A stretch of 35,833 nucleotides of DNA, from the NCBI GenBank assembly GCA_014378525.1, contig JACMNL010000095.1, forward strand, positions 1 through 35,833, given 5' to 3'. The number at the start of each line of letters is the position of its first letter. The stretch's first letter is position 1. Below, in pieces: positions 1 to 8,849 of the stretch. The translations under genes were made by a program, and so were the position numbers. The notes below the pieces were generated by a model. It had not been told where the DNA came from. It did not search any database and saw only the letters and a program-made list of their open reading frames with translations. The stretch comes from Bacteriovorax sp. (GTDB lineage Bacteria > Bdellovibrionota > Bacteriovoracia > Bacteriovoracales > Bacteriovoracaceae).

Positions 1-138
1 ACACTTAATAAAAATAACATTTTTTCTAAAAAACCCCTATAAAAATCAATTCCTGACTAACCAAATCTAATAATCTGTGTTAGTTTTACCAATCATTTTT
101 TTATTATAAACAGTTGAATTTCTTATTGAGGAGTTTCC

Positions 139-1044
139 ATGAAGATCTTGAAAAGACCGCTTATTGGCCTTTTACTTGGACTGGTTTGTCTGTCTGCTTT
201 TGCTGAAGATAAATTAGGGTCAAGAGAAAACCCAGTTAAAATTTTCTTCACGCCATCAGTTGATTCGAACACGATTACGACAAACTCTGTGGGCTTTTTA
301 AAGTTCATGGAAAAAGAAACAGGATATTTTTTCAAGTCTGGAGTTCCATCAAACTACGTAGCAGTTGTTGAGGCATTCGGATCAAATAGAGCTGACGTTG
401 CTGTTATGAACTCGTTTGGATACTTACTTGCAAACTCAAAATACGGGGCAGAAGCAAAACTTAAAGCTCTTCGCCACGGTAAAGATTATTACGCTGGAGC
501 AATCTACGTTTCAGAAAAATCGGGAATCAAAACGCTGAAAGATCTTAACGGAAAGAAATTTGCGTTCACTGATTCTTCATCTACATCTGGTTACCTTTAC
601 CCTTTAAAAATCTTCAAAGACGAAAACATCAAGCTTGGAAACACAATGTTCGCAATTAAGCACGACAACGTTATCACTATGATCTACCAGGGTCAGGTTG
701 ATGCCGGTGCAGCTTTCTACTCTGACGCTTTCGGCGGATCGATTAAAGACGCAAGAGAAAGAGTTCTTACTCAGTTCCCAGACGTAGAAAAGAAAGTAAA
801 AGTTTTAAAAATTACAGACAAAATTCCTAACGACCCATTCGTATTCAGAAAAGGAATTGCTCCTGAAATGAGTGCAAAAATCATCAATGCTCTTGTTAAG
901 TACCTTGGAACTGAAGAAGGAAAAACTGTATTCAAAAATATTTACGCTATCGACGGAATCGTTCCTGCGTCTAACAAAGACTACGATTCACTTCGTGCTG
1001 TTATCAAAGCAACAGGTGTAAATTTAGGTGAACTGGTTAAATAG
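139..1044 (+). CDS. phnD: Phosphonate/phosphite-class ABC transporter substrate-binding protein (PhnD-like)
   Basis: Periplasmic binding protein that would deliver a phosphonate- or phosphite-like oxyanion to the PhnCE transporter encoded just downstream. The 301-residue product starts with a signal peptide (basic MKILKR, then a hydrophobic stretch, likely cleavage after A22 in SAFA|ED). It has the PhnD-family body: an N-terminal FFTPSVD strand, the GSNRADVAVMNSFGYLLA segment, KDLNGKKFAFTDSSSTSGYLYP (read as two adjoining parts) and a VDAGAAFYSDAFGG stretch. The ATG is preceded by TTGAGGAG five bases upstream, which fixes the start. phnC follows after 28 bases. No C-P lyase genes are visible, so the true ligand (phosphonate, phosphite or phosphate) is open. 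The family call is firm; the substrate is inferred. Confidence 0.88.
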   Translation: MKILKRPLIGLLLGLVCLSAFAEDKLGSRENPVKIFFTPSVDSNTITTNSVGFLKFMEKETGYFFKSGVPSNYVAVVEAFGSNRADVAVMNSFGYLLANSKYGAEAKLKALRHGKDYYAGAIYVSEKSGIKTLKDLNGKKFAFTDSSSTSGYLYPLKIFKDENIKLGNTMFAIKHDNVITMIYQGQVDAGAAFYSDAFGGSIKDARERVLTQFPDVEKKVKVLKITDKIPNDPFVFRKGIAPEMSAKIINALVKYLGTEEGKTVFKNIYAIDGIVPASNKDYDSLRAVIKATGVNLGELVK

Positions 1045-1072
1045 AAAATTATTTTTTAAGGAATAGATTGAT

Positions 1073-1831
1073 ATGTTGGAAATCAAAAATCTGGAAAAAG
1101 TTTACCCGAACGGACACCACGCTTTAAAGAATATTTCTTTTTCCGTGCCTCAAGGGGAATTTTTAGTAGTCATCGGCTTATCAGGTTCTGGTAAATCGAC
1201 AATGCTTAGATGTATTAACCGTCTTCACGACCCGTCAGGAGGAGAAATCCTTTTCCACGGTGTGGATACGTCAAAATTAAAAGGCCATGCATTAAGAAAA
1301 ATCAGATCAGAAATCGGAATGATCTTCCAGCATTTCAATCTCATTCCTAGAAAAACTGTTTTAGAAAACGTACTTTCAGGAAACCTGTCCCGCACAGGAA
1401 TCTTTGCAAGTATCTTTGGAATTCACTCAGCAGAAACAAGAGCACTAGCTCAAAAATATATCGAGATCGTGGGTCTTAAAGGGAAAGAAAAAAACCGTGC
1501 AGACAACCTTTCAGGTGGACAACAGCAACGCGTTTCTATCGCCCGTGCATTAATGCAAAACCCGAAAATTTTATTAGCTGATGAGCCGGTGGCATCTCTG
1601 GATCCTGCTACATCTCACTCAGTTATGCAGTACCTGAAAAAAGTTAACGAAGAGCTTGGCGTAACAGTTATCTGTAACCTGCACTTCTTATCCCTTGTCC
1701 GCCAGTACGCTCACCGTGTAGTTGCTCTTAAACATGGAAAACTTATCTATGATGGTAAGCCTCTTGAGATCAGCGAAGAATGGTTTAAAACTATTTACGG
1801 TGAAGACGCTGTTGAAGTGACAATTAACTAA
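1073..1831 (+). CDS. phnC: Phosphonate ABC transporter ATP-binding protein
   Basis: Cytoplasmic ATPase subunit that powers the PhnDE importer. The 252-residue length is normal for PhnC. Walker A is GLSGSGKST at residues 35-43, the signature is LSGGQQQR near 147-154, and Walker B is ILLADEP just after. The switch region reads VICNLHFL, the NLH form typical of PhnC rather than the THD of most importers, followed by AHRVVALKHGKLIYDG. It lies between phnD (28-base gap) and phnE (19-base gap), so the three are almost certainly one operon. Nothing unusual is seen in the catalytic residues. Confidence 0.9.
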   Translation: MLEIKNLEKVYPNGHHALKNISFSVPQGEFLVVIGLSGSGKSTMLRCINRLHDPSGGEILFHGVDTSKLKGHALRKIRSEIGMIFQHFNLIPRKTVLENVLSGNLSRTGIFASIFGIHSAETRALAQKYIEIVGLKGKEKNRADNLSGGQQQRVSIARALMQNPKILLADEPVASLDPATSHSVMQYLKKVNEELGVTVICNLHFLSLVRQYAHRVVALKHGKLIYDGKPLEISEEWFKTIYGEDAVEVTIN

Positions 1832-1850
1832 TTATTTACTAGAGATTTAT

Positions 1851-2900
1851 ATGAAACAACTTGTGCACAAAACTCCAAATAAATACGTTCAAAGCTTTAA
1901 AGCTTATGTACTAGATACTCTAAGCTGGGCCTACATGGCCCTGATTGCTTATAAAGTGATCTACGAAAAAATTATCATTAGCGAGCGCTATCCCGAGTTT
2001 TCTTGGAGCCAGCCGCTTTTATCTCTCTACATAGGCCTTGCAGTTGCAGCAGTTTTATTTTTTACAAAACTATCTCTCGGCCGTGGACTATTTGGACTTA
2101 TCAAGTACGATGAAAACGAAAGCCCTTCTTCGCAGCCATTTGCCTACATCGGCTATCTGTTAATTGCACTAACGTTTCTGACGGGATTTTACGTTTCAGA
2201 AATTTCGATGAAAGAATTTTTATCTGACAGCGGACTTGAAGGAGCTAAGAGAATTTTCAAGGCACTTCTACACCCGAACTGGGGAATCTTCCAGGAAGGC
2301 TTATTTGCTGCGATCGAAACAATTTACATGGCCTTCATCGCAACAGCGATTGCTATTCCTATCGCTTTCATATTAGGATTTTTCGCTGCTAGAAATTTAA
2401 TGAATGGAACAAAACTTTCTTTTTTCCTCTACAATCTTTTAAGAGCATTCCTGAACATCTCGCGCTCGATTGAGCCGTTAGTTTGGGCCATTATTTTCTC
2501 TGTTTGGGTTGGTATCGGACCTTTCTCTGGTATGCTTGCACTTTGCATTCACTCAATCGCATCTTTAACGAAACAATACTCAGAGCAGATTGAATCGATT
2601 GATGACGGACCGATTGAAGCGATCACTGCTACAGGAGCTCATCCGATTCAGATCGTATGGTTTGGGGTTGTACCTCAAATCGTACTACCATATCTTTCTT
2701 ATACAATTTATCGCTGGGACATCAACGTTCGTATGGCAACTGTCATCGGTCTAGTTGGTGGTGGTGGTATCGGTAACCTTCTAATGCAATATCAAGGTCA
2801 GGCACGCTGGAATGAAGTTGGGATGCTGGTTATTTTGATTGCTGTTATCGTGTGGACAATGGATTGGGCGTCTTCTAAGCTTCGTGAAGCATTAAAATAA
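1851..2900 (+). CDS. phnE: Phosphonate ABC transporter permease with N-terminal extension
   Basis: Inner-membrane permease of the phn importer. The last roughly 230 residues are a normal BPD_transp_1 permease: AIETIYMAFIATAIAIPIAF, then FFAARNLM as in PhnE, the SRSIEPLVWAIIF helix, and a coupling segment EAITATGAHPIQIVWFGVVP followed by GLVGGGGIGNLL. At 349 residues it is clearly longer than typical PhnE (about 260-290). The extra N-terminal 110 or so residues contain three likely membrane segments (near 22-40, 55-72 and 96-115), which resembles the PhnE architecture seen in some delta-type proteobacteria. It is the last gene of the operon, followed directly by a hairpin terminator. Confidence 0.87.
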   Translation: MKQLVHKTPNKYVQSFKAYVLDTLSWAYMALIAYKVIYEKIIISERYPEFSWSQPLLSLYIGLAVAAVLFFTKLSLGRGLFGLIKYDENESPSSQPFAYIGYLLIALTFLTGFYVSEISMKEFLSDSGLEGAKRIFKALLHPNWGIFQEGLFAAIETIYMAFIATAIAIPIAFILGFFAARNLMNGTKLSFFLYNLLRAFLNISRSIEPLVWAIIFSVWVGIGPFSGMLALCIHSIASLTKQYSEQIESIDDGPIEAITATGAHPIQIVWFGVVPQIVLPYLSYTIYRWDINVRMATVIGLVGGGGIGNLLMQYQGQARWNEVGMLVILIAVIVWTMDWASSKLREALK

Positions 2901-2906
2901 AAAAAT

Positions 2907-2942
2907 AAAAAGGCCCTCGTAATGAGGGCATTCTTTTTTTAT
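2907..2942. terminator. Bidirectional intrinsic terminator between phnE and the convergent SBP gene
   Basis: A perfect 6-bp stem, GCCCTC (2913-2918) and GAGGGC (2924-2929), closes a GTAAT loop. It is flanked by an A-run on the left and TTCTTTTTTT on the right, so it would work on both strands. The right T-run overlaps the stop codon of the minus-strand gene (2939-2941). Confidence 0.85.
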
Positions 2943-3697
2943 TTAACTTTCCAGTCATTAAGACCGTATTTCAAAAGAATTTCTTTTAATCTACCACTTT
3001 TTCTTAACTCAATCATTCCTTCATCAAGGATCTTGGCATACTCTTTCGACTTAGGATTTGCCGGTGAAAAGGCTATAAATAAATCGGGATCATTAGCAAC
3101 ATCTTTGCTCGAAACTTTAAACATACTTTCCTCTTTTTTCATTTTTTTCAAGGTATAGGCCAATACAAGAGGGTTTTCTACGAATCCATCAAGGCGCTTA
3201 TTTTCCGTCATTTGAATTAAACGATTCAGTGGTTCTTCGCCAGAAACTATTTTTAAAGAAGAATTTTTTTCTTTCACAAGTTTGTCGATTTCATCACCAT
3301 AACTATAGTCATTGATGATGCCAATCTTCACTCCCTTTAATGAATTCTTATCTTTGTATGTCCACGCATTATTTTTTAATGTGTAGTAATAACTGGTTGT
3401 CACACCAGTTGGAATTTCGGGAATAACAAATCCTTCAGCGTCGGCTTTATTACAACCGAGGAGACCGTCATATGTTCCGTTTTTTACATCGCCAATCGCA
3501 CGGGCCCAATTCATAATATTATAGTCAACTGTATAACCTTTTTTCAAAAAAATTTCCTTAGCGACTTCCACCATAAAACCAGGACGCTCTGATTTTGGAT
3601 CACAAGCATAAGGACACCAAAGATCAGTTCGAATAGTTATTGTAGTTGCATGAAGACTAGAAAAATAAAGAATCGCTAATAGTAACAATAATTTCAT
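2939..3697 (-). CDS. Periplasmic amino-acid-type substrate-binding protein (SBP_bac_3 family)
   Basis: A 252-residue exported protein with a short signal peptide (MKLLLLLAILYFSSLHA, cleavage after A17). The mature part resembles the SBP_bac_3 / PBPb fold: an initial strand ending RTDLWCPYACDP, then GFMVEVAKEIFLKKGYTVDY, NGTYDGLLG, GVKIGIINDYSYGDEID, a hinge region and a C-terminal YAKILDEGMIELRKSGRLKEIL. It carries two extra cysteines close together after the first strand. No permease or ATPase accompanies it. It follows the histidine kinase gene on the same strand after 7 bases, so it may act as a ligand-binding partner of that kinase rather than as part of a transporter. The family call is good; the role is an inference. 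Confidence 0.8.
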   Translation of the reverse strand: MKLLLLLAILYFSSLHATTITIRTDLWCPYACDPKSERPGFMVEVAKEIFLKKGYTVDYNIMNWARAIGDVKNGTYDGLLGCNKADAEGFVIPEIPTGVTTSYYYTLKNNAWTYKDKNSLKGVKIGIINDYSYGDEIDKLVKEKNSSLKIVSGEEPLNRLIQMTENKRLDGFVENPLVLAYTLKKMKKEESMFKVSSKDVANDPDLFIAFSPANPKSKEYAKILDEGMIELRKSGRLKEILLKYGLNDWKVK

Positions 3698-3704
3698 AAA
3701 CCCC

Positions 3705-5192
3705 TTAAGCCGTTAACTTGCATTCTTTACATTGTCTCAAAGTAAAAATAAATTGTGTATTTTGGTGAACATTATTATAAATTAAATCTCCACCATGCTC
3801 TTCAATGATGCTTTTTGAAATAGAAAGTCCAAGACCTGTTCCTTTATTTAAACCTTTAGTTGTAAAAAATGGACGCATGACCTTTTCTTTTATAGATTCT
3901 GGAATTCCATTCCCACTATCCGTAATTTTAAATTCTACAATGTCATTTTTGCCAACAATATCGACATTAATCCACTGCTCACCAGGATAGGTCATAACGG
4001 CATCAACTGCATTTCCAATGAGATTAACTAAAACTTGTGAAATTTGAACTTCACGTCCTTCAGCATAGATGTTTGGATCGCTAATTTTAATATCAAAATG
4101 AATATCATGAGTATTAACTTTCATTTCAACTAACATTTTTACATCTTCAATCATACTTGAAACAGAAAAAGGCACGAACGGATCCGATTCTCCATCGCGA
4201 GAAAGCGATTTTAAACCTTTGATGATTTTTACAATTCTCTTAATCATTATTTGAATTTTATCGATAGAATTCATTGTTTCTTGAGTTAAATTCCTATCTG
4301 GTTCCTGACGCTTTAGTTTGGTAATATGAAGATCAATAACTGTAAGAGGATTGTTTATTTCATGGGCCACATCTGCGGCCATTTCACCGATAGCAGCCAA
4401 TCGGGCAGTGTTTAAATTTTTTGCCATCTGTCCTTCTAGTTCAGCGGTTCTCTCTTTCACCAGTTCTTCTAGATCATTCGTGTAATACTTAATATCGTTG
4501 TTTCTTTTTTCAATAACTATTGCGGCCTGAGTAAGCGCATGCGAAATTGATTCCAGCTCTTGTGGAAGACCTGTAATCTCACATACATCATAATTCTCGT
4601 TTTCAATTTGCTTTACCTGAGCAAGAATTTTATTCATAGGAATTGTGAGAGTGTGATGGAAGTAATACCGAACAAATTGCATAAGAGCAAAAAGAAGTAA
4701 AAGTGAAGTCACAAGAACTATTATAAACTGATGTCTGAAGGCCTCAATATAACCGAAGTTAGTCATGGCCAAAGAAATTAGCCCAATTTGCTGATTACCC
4801 TTATAAATTTTAATTATTCTTGATTTTGAATAAGGTAAATTTGCGATGGCACTAAAATCTTTATCTTTTAAATTGTCGCGCTTTTTTTCATAAAGCAATT
4901 CGTTATCGGCCGATTGAATTTTTAGGGCACTAATATAAGTATACTTGTCATTTCCAAGAAGCGAATTTCCAACTTCGTTGATTTGATATTGGTCGTAAGT
5001 CCATATAGGCTCAATAAAACTTTTTTTAATGAATTCTGATTTTTCATTTAGTTCATTGTAAAGAAACATATTTCCGAAGGAAACGATTATTAAGTAAACA
5101 ATTCCAGTGATGAGAATCATTGTACTCGCAGAAATCGCAACAGAAGCGACTGTTAACTTACGTGCAAGGCTGTAAGGTGCAAGTTTACTCAT
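3705..5192 (-). CDS. Membrane sensor histidine kinase
   Basis: Autophosphorylating sensor kinase of 495 residues. TM1 is about 17-38 and TM2 about 155-175. The roughly 115 residues between them form a periplasmic sensor domain that I cannot assign to a named family. A HAMP-like linker (about 175-230) and a coiled coil ([18 protein letters not shown]) lead to HisKA with the phospho-acceptor His277 in [12 protein letters not shown]. The ATPase domain has the N box [12 protein letters not shown] (about 388-399), G1 DSGNGIP (425-431) and G2 GTGLGLS (451-457). The protein ends in CKECKLTA, a C-x2-C motif beyond the usual kinase end. No response regulator is adjacent. The next gene on the strand encodes a periplasmic binding protein 7 bases away. 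Confidence 0.87.
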   Translation of the reverse strand: MSKLAPYSLARKLTVASVAISASTMILITGIVYLIIVSFGNMFLYNELNEKSEFIKKSFIEPIWTYDQYQINEVGNSLLGNDKYTYISALKIQSADNELLYEKKRDNLKDKDFSAIANLPYSKSRIIKIYKGNQQIGLISLAMTNFGYIEAFRHQFIIVLVTSLLLLFALMQFVRYYFHHTLTIPMNKILAQVKQIENENYDVCEITGLPQELESISHALTQAAIVIEKRNNDIKYYTNDLEELVKERTAELEGQMAKNLNTARLAAIGEMAADVAHEINNPLTVIDLHITKLKRQEPDRNLTQETMNSIDKIQIMIKRIVKIIKGLKSLSRDGESDPFVPFSVSSMIEDVKMLVEMKVNTHDIHFDIKISDPNIYAEGREVQISQVLVNLIGNAVDAVMTYPGEQWINVDIVGKNDIVEFKITDSGNGIPESIKEKVMRPFFTTKGLNKGTGLGLSISKSIIEEHGGDLIYNNVHQNTQFIFTLRQCKECKLTA

Positions 5193-5200
5193 AAAGTCTC

Positions 5201-5228
5201 ATTTTAACACCAAAGGGTTCAATACCAA
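5201..5228 (-). promoter_or_regulatory. Possible promoter of the histidine kinase gene
   Basis: On the minus strand TTGGTA (5223-5228) and TAAAAT (5201-5206) are separated by 16 bases. This would put the transcript start almost at the ATG at 5192, giving an extremely short leader. The boxes are reasonable but the geometry is odd, so this is tentative. Confidence 0.3.
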
Positions 5229-5243
5229 CATATCGGACATTTT

Positions 5244-5272
5244 TTGTAATTTATTTAATGAATTTGTATATT
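5244..5272 (+). promoter_or_regulatory. Likely sigma-70-type promoter of the dpp operon
   Basis: TTGTAA (5244-5249) and TATATT (5267-5272) are spaced by exactly 17 bases. The predicted start near 5279 leaves a leader of about 90 bases before the GTG start of dppA. No competing good match was found in the 177-base divergent region. Confidence 0.5.
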
Positions 5273-5369
5273 TTCTCAAGAAAAAACCGACCAAATCAGT
5301 TGTCATTAGGCATCTGGTATTAAACAATTAGGTAGTAAATAAATTATTATCTCTAACCAACGAGGGTTT

Positions 5370-6953
5370 GTGAAAACTATTGTTTTATTATCACTTTTAA
5401 AGATCTTGCTTCCAGCTCAATCTTTTGCAAAAAGTTTCGTGTACTGTTCTGAGGGCTCACCGAGCTCTTTTAACCCACAACTAGTGACTGACGGAACATC
5501 AATTACGGCTTCTTCTGCCAACATCTACAACCGTCTGGTTGAGTTTGCTCCTGGAAGTACAAAACTAATTCCTGGCCTTGCAACTTCATGGACTATTTCC
5601 AAAGATAAAAAAGTTTATGTTTTCAATCTACGATCAGGCGTAAAATTCCACACGACAAAATATTTTACTCCAACTCGTGACCTGAATGCTGATGACGTAA
5701 TTTTCTCTGTTGAAAGACAAAGAAATAAAAACCACCCGTTCCACAATGTGAACGGCGGGAAATATGAATACTTTGATGGTATGGAAATGGGAACGGCGAT
5801 CGCAGATATCAAAGCTCTTGATCCGATGAAAGTTCAAATCACACTTGCTCAACCGGATGCAACTTTCCTTGCCAACATGGCAATGAGTTTCATGAGTGTT
5901 TTATCTGCTGAGTACGGAACAAAACTAGCTGCTGCCAACAAAAAAGAAGAAATGGATAAAATGCCGGTGGGAACTGGTGCTTACATGTTCGTTTCATACC
6001 AGAAGGACTCTGTGATTCGTTACGAAGAGCACAAAGGATACTGGGGTAAAAAAGGAAACGTTGATAAATTAATTTTCGCTATCACTCCGGACGCTAACGT
6101 TCGTACACAAAAATTAAAAACAGGTGAATGCCAGCTGGCAACAGACCCTGCTCCTGCCGACATTCCTGAAATGAAGAAAAATCCAAAGCTTACTGTAATG
6201 GATGATTCAGGATTAAATATCGGCTTTCTAGCAATGAACGTAACGAAAAAACCGTTTGATAATCTTTTAGTAAGACAGGCCATCAGCCATGCTCTTGATA
6301 AAAAAACTTATATCAATGCAATTTACATGGGGAACGCGACAATCGCGAAAAACATTATTCCTCCTACTATCTGGTCGTATAATAATTCAGTAAAAGATTA
6401 CGATTACAATGTTGAAGAAGCGAAAGCACTTCTTAAGAAAGCAGGTTTCCCGAATGGATTCGAGACAGAACTATGGACTCTTCCGGTAGCTCGTCCATAC
6501 AATCCAAACGGAAAAAAAATGGGTGAACTAATGCAAGCTGACCTTGCAAAAATCGGAGTGAAAGTAAAACTTATCTCTTACGACTGGCCGACATACCTTG
6601 AGAAATCAAAAACAGGACAACACCAGATGATTCAAATGGGATGGACTGGAGACAACGGTGACCCGGATAACTTCTTTGGAGTTCTTCTTGGATGTGCTGC
6701 GATTAAATCAGGAAGTAATTATCCAAGATGGTGCGACCAGAAATTCAATAAACTTATTGATGATGCAAAAACGACAACTGACGTAGCAGCGAGAACAAAA
6801 TTCTATATGGCCGCGCAAGTGATCGCTCACGATCAGGCACCAGTGGTAAACATCGCTCACTCGAGAACTTTTAAAGCTATGGCAAAAAACATCAAAGGAT
6901 ATAAGTTAGATCCTTTAGGACAAGATTACTTAACTAACATCGTTGTTGAGTAG
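5370..6953 (+). CDS. dppA: Dipeptide ABC transporter periplasmic binding protein
   Basis: Captures dipeptides in the periplasm for the DppBCDF importer. The 527-residue protein starts with GTG, preceded by CGAGGG. A signal peptide ends in QSFA|KS, and the mature N-terminus FVYCSEGSPSSFNPQL is very close to that of E. coli DppA as I recall it. Other DppA-like landmarks are YNRLVEF, LNADDVIFSVERQ, GGKYEYFDGM, YWGKKGNVD, IPPTIWSYNN and MGWTGDNGDPDNFFGVLLGC. It belongs to family SBP_bac_5. It heads the complete operon dppABCDF; dppB starts 9 bases downstream. The closeness to enterobacterial DppA makes a peptide (or haem/ALA-like) substrate likely. Confidence 0.93.
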   Translation: MKTIVLLSLLKILLPAQSFAKSFVYCSEGSPSSFNPQLVTDGTSITASSANIYNRLVEFAPGSTKLIPGLATSWTISKDKKVYVFNLRSGVKFHTTKYFTPTRDLNADDVIFSVERQRNKNHPFHNVNGGKYEYFDGMEMGTAIADIKALDPMKVQITLAQPDATFLANMAMSFMSVLSAEYGTKLAAANKKEEMDKMPVGTGAYMFVSYQKDSVIRYEEHKGYWGKKGNVDKLIFAITPDANVRTQKLKTGECQLATDPAPADIPEMKKNPKLTVMDDSGLNIGFLAMNVTKKPFDNLLVRQAISHALDKKTYINAIYMGNATIAKNIIPPTIWSYNNSVKDYDYNVEEAKALLKKAGFPNGFETELWTLPVARPYNPNGKKMGELMQADLAKIGVKVKLISYDWPTYLEKSKTGQHQMIQMGWTGDNGDPDNFFGVLLGCAAIKSGSNYPRWCDQKFNKLIDDAKTTTDVAARTKFYMAAQVIAHDQAPVVNIAHSRTFKAMAKNIKGYKLDPLGQDYLTNIVVE

Positions 6954-6962
6954 AATTAAAAA

Positions 6963-7979
6963 ATGAAATATATTTCCAAAAAATTACTGGACCTGATCCC
7001 GACTTTGCTCGGGATCACTCTGGTCTGTTTCTTTATGATTAGACTAATTCCCGGCGATCCGGTTTTAAACCTTATCGGTGAACGCGGGGCCGACCCTATA
7101 AAATACCTTGAAATGAAAAAGTCCTTAGGCCTTGATAAATCAATCACGCAACAGTTCGTGGTTTATATCAAAAGTATTTTTAGCGGCGATATCGGTACAT
7201 CGATTATTTCCAACAACTCTGTATGGAGTGAATTCATCGAGCGCTTTCCTGCGACTCTTGAACTGGGAATGGTAGGTCTTATTGGTGCGACTATCTTAGG
7301 TATACCGATGGGTATCTTTGCAGCAATCAAAAGAAACAGCTTCTTTGACTATTTCCTGATGAGTGTTTCTCTGGTTGGTTACTCAATGCCAATATTCTGG
7401 TGGGGGCTCATTCTCATTTTATTATTCTCGGTAAAAATGGGAATCACTCCGGTTTCTGGAAGAATAGATTTTATCTACGATATCCCGACTTACACTGGAC
7501 TGTATTTAATAGATACACTGAGACCTGCAGTCGTTTCAGTCGAAGGATTAAAACCATTCTGGAGTGCTCTACAACATCTTATTTTACCTGCAACTGCACT
7601 GGGAACAATTCCTCTTGCGGTGATCGCGCGTATGACAAGATCGAGCATGCTGGAAGTTTTAAACGAAGACTACATCAGAACTGCAAAAGCAAAAGGTATG
7701 AGTAGAAAAAGAATCATCTACATCCATGCTTTAAGAAATGCCCTTATCCCGATCATCACTACACTCGCTTTATTATTCGGATCAATTATTACCGGAGCGA
7801 TTTTAACTGAAACAATTTTCAGCTGGCCGGGTATCGGCAAGTGGCTGGTTCAAAGTATTACGGCCAGAGACTATCCTGTTATCCAAGGTGGAGTTCTCAT
7901 TATTTCGTTCATCATCGTGCTAACCAACATTATGGTCGATATTATTTATTTTCTTCTAAACCCCAAAATGAGGAATTAA
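6963..7979 (+). CDS. dppB: Dipeptide ABC transporter permease
   Basis: First inner-membrane permease of the dipeptide importer. Its 338 residues match the DppB length. The N-terminus has the family motif IRLIPGDPV after TM1, then a periplasmic loop and five further membrane segments. The coupling helix region reads EDYIRTAKAKGMSRKRII, followed by HALRNALIPIIT and the C-terminal ETIFSWPGIGKWLVQSI. Start ATG; the gene sits 9 bases after dppA and 2 bases before dppC, whose ribosome binding site lies in the last codons of dppB. Confidence 0.93.
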   Translation: MKYISKKLLDLIPTLLGITLVCFFMIRLIPGDPVLNLIGERGADPIKYLEMKKSLGLDKSITQQFVVYIKSIFSGDIGTSIISNNSVWSEFIERFPATLELGMVGLIGATILGIPMGIFAAIKRNSFFDYFLMSVSLVGYSMPIFWWGLILILLFSVKMGITPVSGRIDFIYDIPTYTGLYLIDTLRPAVVSVEGLKPFWSALQHLILPATALGTIPLAVIARMTRSSMLEVLNEDYIRTAKAKGMSRKRIIYIHALRNALIPIITTLALLFGSIITGAILTETIFSWPGIGKWLVQSITARDYPVIQGGVLIISFIIVLTNIMVDIIYFLLNPKMRN

Positions 7980-7981
7980 AG

Positions 7982-8848
7982 ATGAAACAATTTTTAAAAG
8001 ACTTATTTTTTGAGTTAAAGAAAAACCGCGGAGCCATGATTGGTATCGTGATCATTCTTATATCGCTGATCATTGCCATTACTGCACCGGTGATCGCTCC
8101 TCACAACCCGACTCTGGTTAATTCAGAAAGTCTAAGGTTGCCTCCAAGTTTTTCACCCGGTGGATCAAAAGATTTTTTCCTGGGTACAGATGATTTAGGC
8201 CGCGATTTATTAAGCAGATTAATTTACGGTTCACAGGTTTCACTATCGGTGGGATTTGCCGTCGTTGTTTTATCTTTAATCACCGGAACATTTCTGGGAG
8301 TCATCGCCGGATTTTATGGAGGTTTCCTCGATAAATCCATCATGCGACTGACAGATCTCATTATGTCCCTGCCAAGTATTTTATTTGCGATCGTCATCGT
8401 TGCTGTCCTGGGACCTGGAATCGTGAATGCGATTGTGGCCGTGAGTATTGTTGCGATTCCAAACTTCGTAAGAATTATCCGCGCGCAGGTAATGGTTGAA
8501 AAAAACCGCCAGTATGTTTCTGCGGCAAAACTTTTTGGTGCAAGCAATTTCAGAATTATGTTCATCGAAATACTTCCCAACTGTATGGCACCTCTTATAG
8601 TTCAGGCCTCACTTGGTTTCAGTGATGGAATCTTAAACGTAGCGGCCCTGGGATTTTTAGGTCTCGGCGCACAGGCACCGATGTCTGAATGGGGAACAAT
8701 GTTATCAGATGCCAGAAGTTATATCGAAAGCTCTCCGTGGATGGTGACACTGCCCGGGCTTTGCATTTTAGTTGTCGTATTATCATTTAACCTTTTAGGT
8801 GATGGACTGAGAGATGCTCTCGACCCGCGCTTAAAGAAGCAGAATTAA
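7982..8848 (+). CDS. dppC: Dipeptide ABC transporter permease
   Basis: Second permease of the importer, 288 residues. The open frame extends back into dppB, but the ATG at 7982 (MKQFLKDLFFELKKNRGAMI) gives the typical DppC N-terminus and has GAGGAATT upstream. Visible family features are the IAPHNPTLVN and FFLGTDDLGRDLLSRLIYG segments, the DLIMSLPSILFAIVIV helix, NRQYVSAAKLFGASNF in the coupling loop and a C-terminal ALDPRLKKQ. dppD follows after a single base, implying translational coupling. Confidence 0.92.
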   Translation: MKQFLKDLFFELKKNRGAMIGIVIILISLIIAITAPVIAPHNPTLVNSESLRLPPSFSPGGSKDFFLGTDDLGRDLLSRLIYGSQVSLSVGFAVVVLSLITGTFLGVIAGFYGGFLDKSIMRLTDLIMSLPSILFAIVIVAVLGPGIVNAIVAVSIVAIPNFVRIIRAQVMVEKNRQYVSAAKLFGASNFRIMFIEILPNCMAPLIVQASLGFSDGILNVAALGFLGLGAQAPMSEWGTMLSDARSYIESSPWMVTLPGLCILVVVLSFNLLGDGLRDALDPRLKKQN

Positions 8849-8849
8849 G

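Noticed and set aside
5300-5323. TTGTCA / TATTAA as a dpp promoter
   Set aside because: The spacer is only 12 bases; the TTGTAA-17-TATATT pair upstream is much better.
6020-6283. Open frame of 87 codons on the minus strand inside dppA
   Set aside because: It lies wholly within a clearly conserved gene, has no recognisable domain, and looks like a reverse-frame shadow.
7841-7981. Upstream extension of dppC into dppB
   Set aside because: The added 47 residues do not look like a transporter N-terminus, and the ATG at 7982 has a ribosome binding site and gives the normal DppC start.
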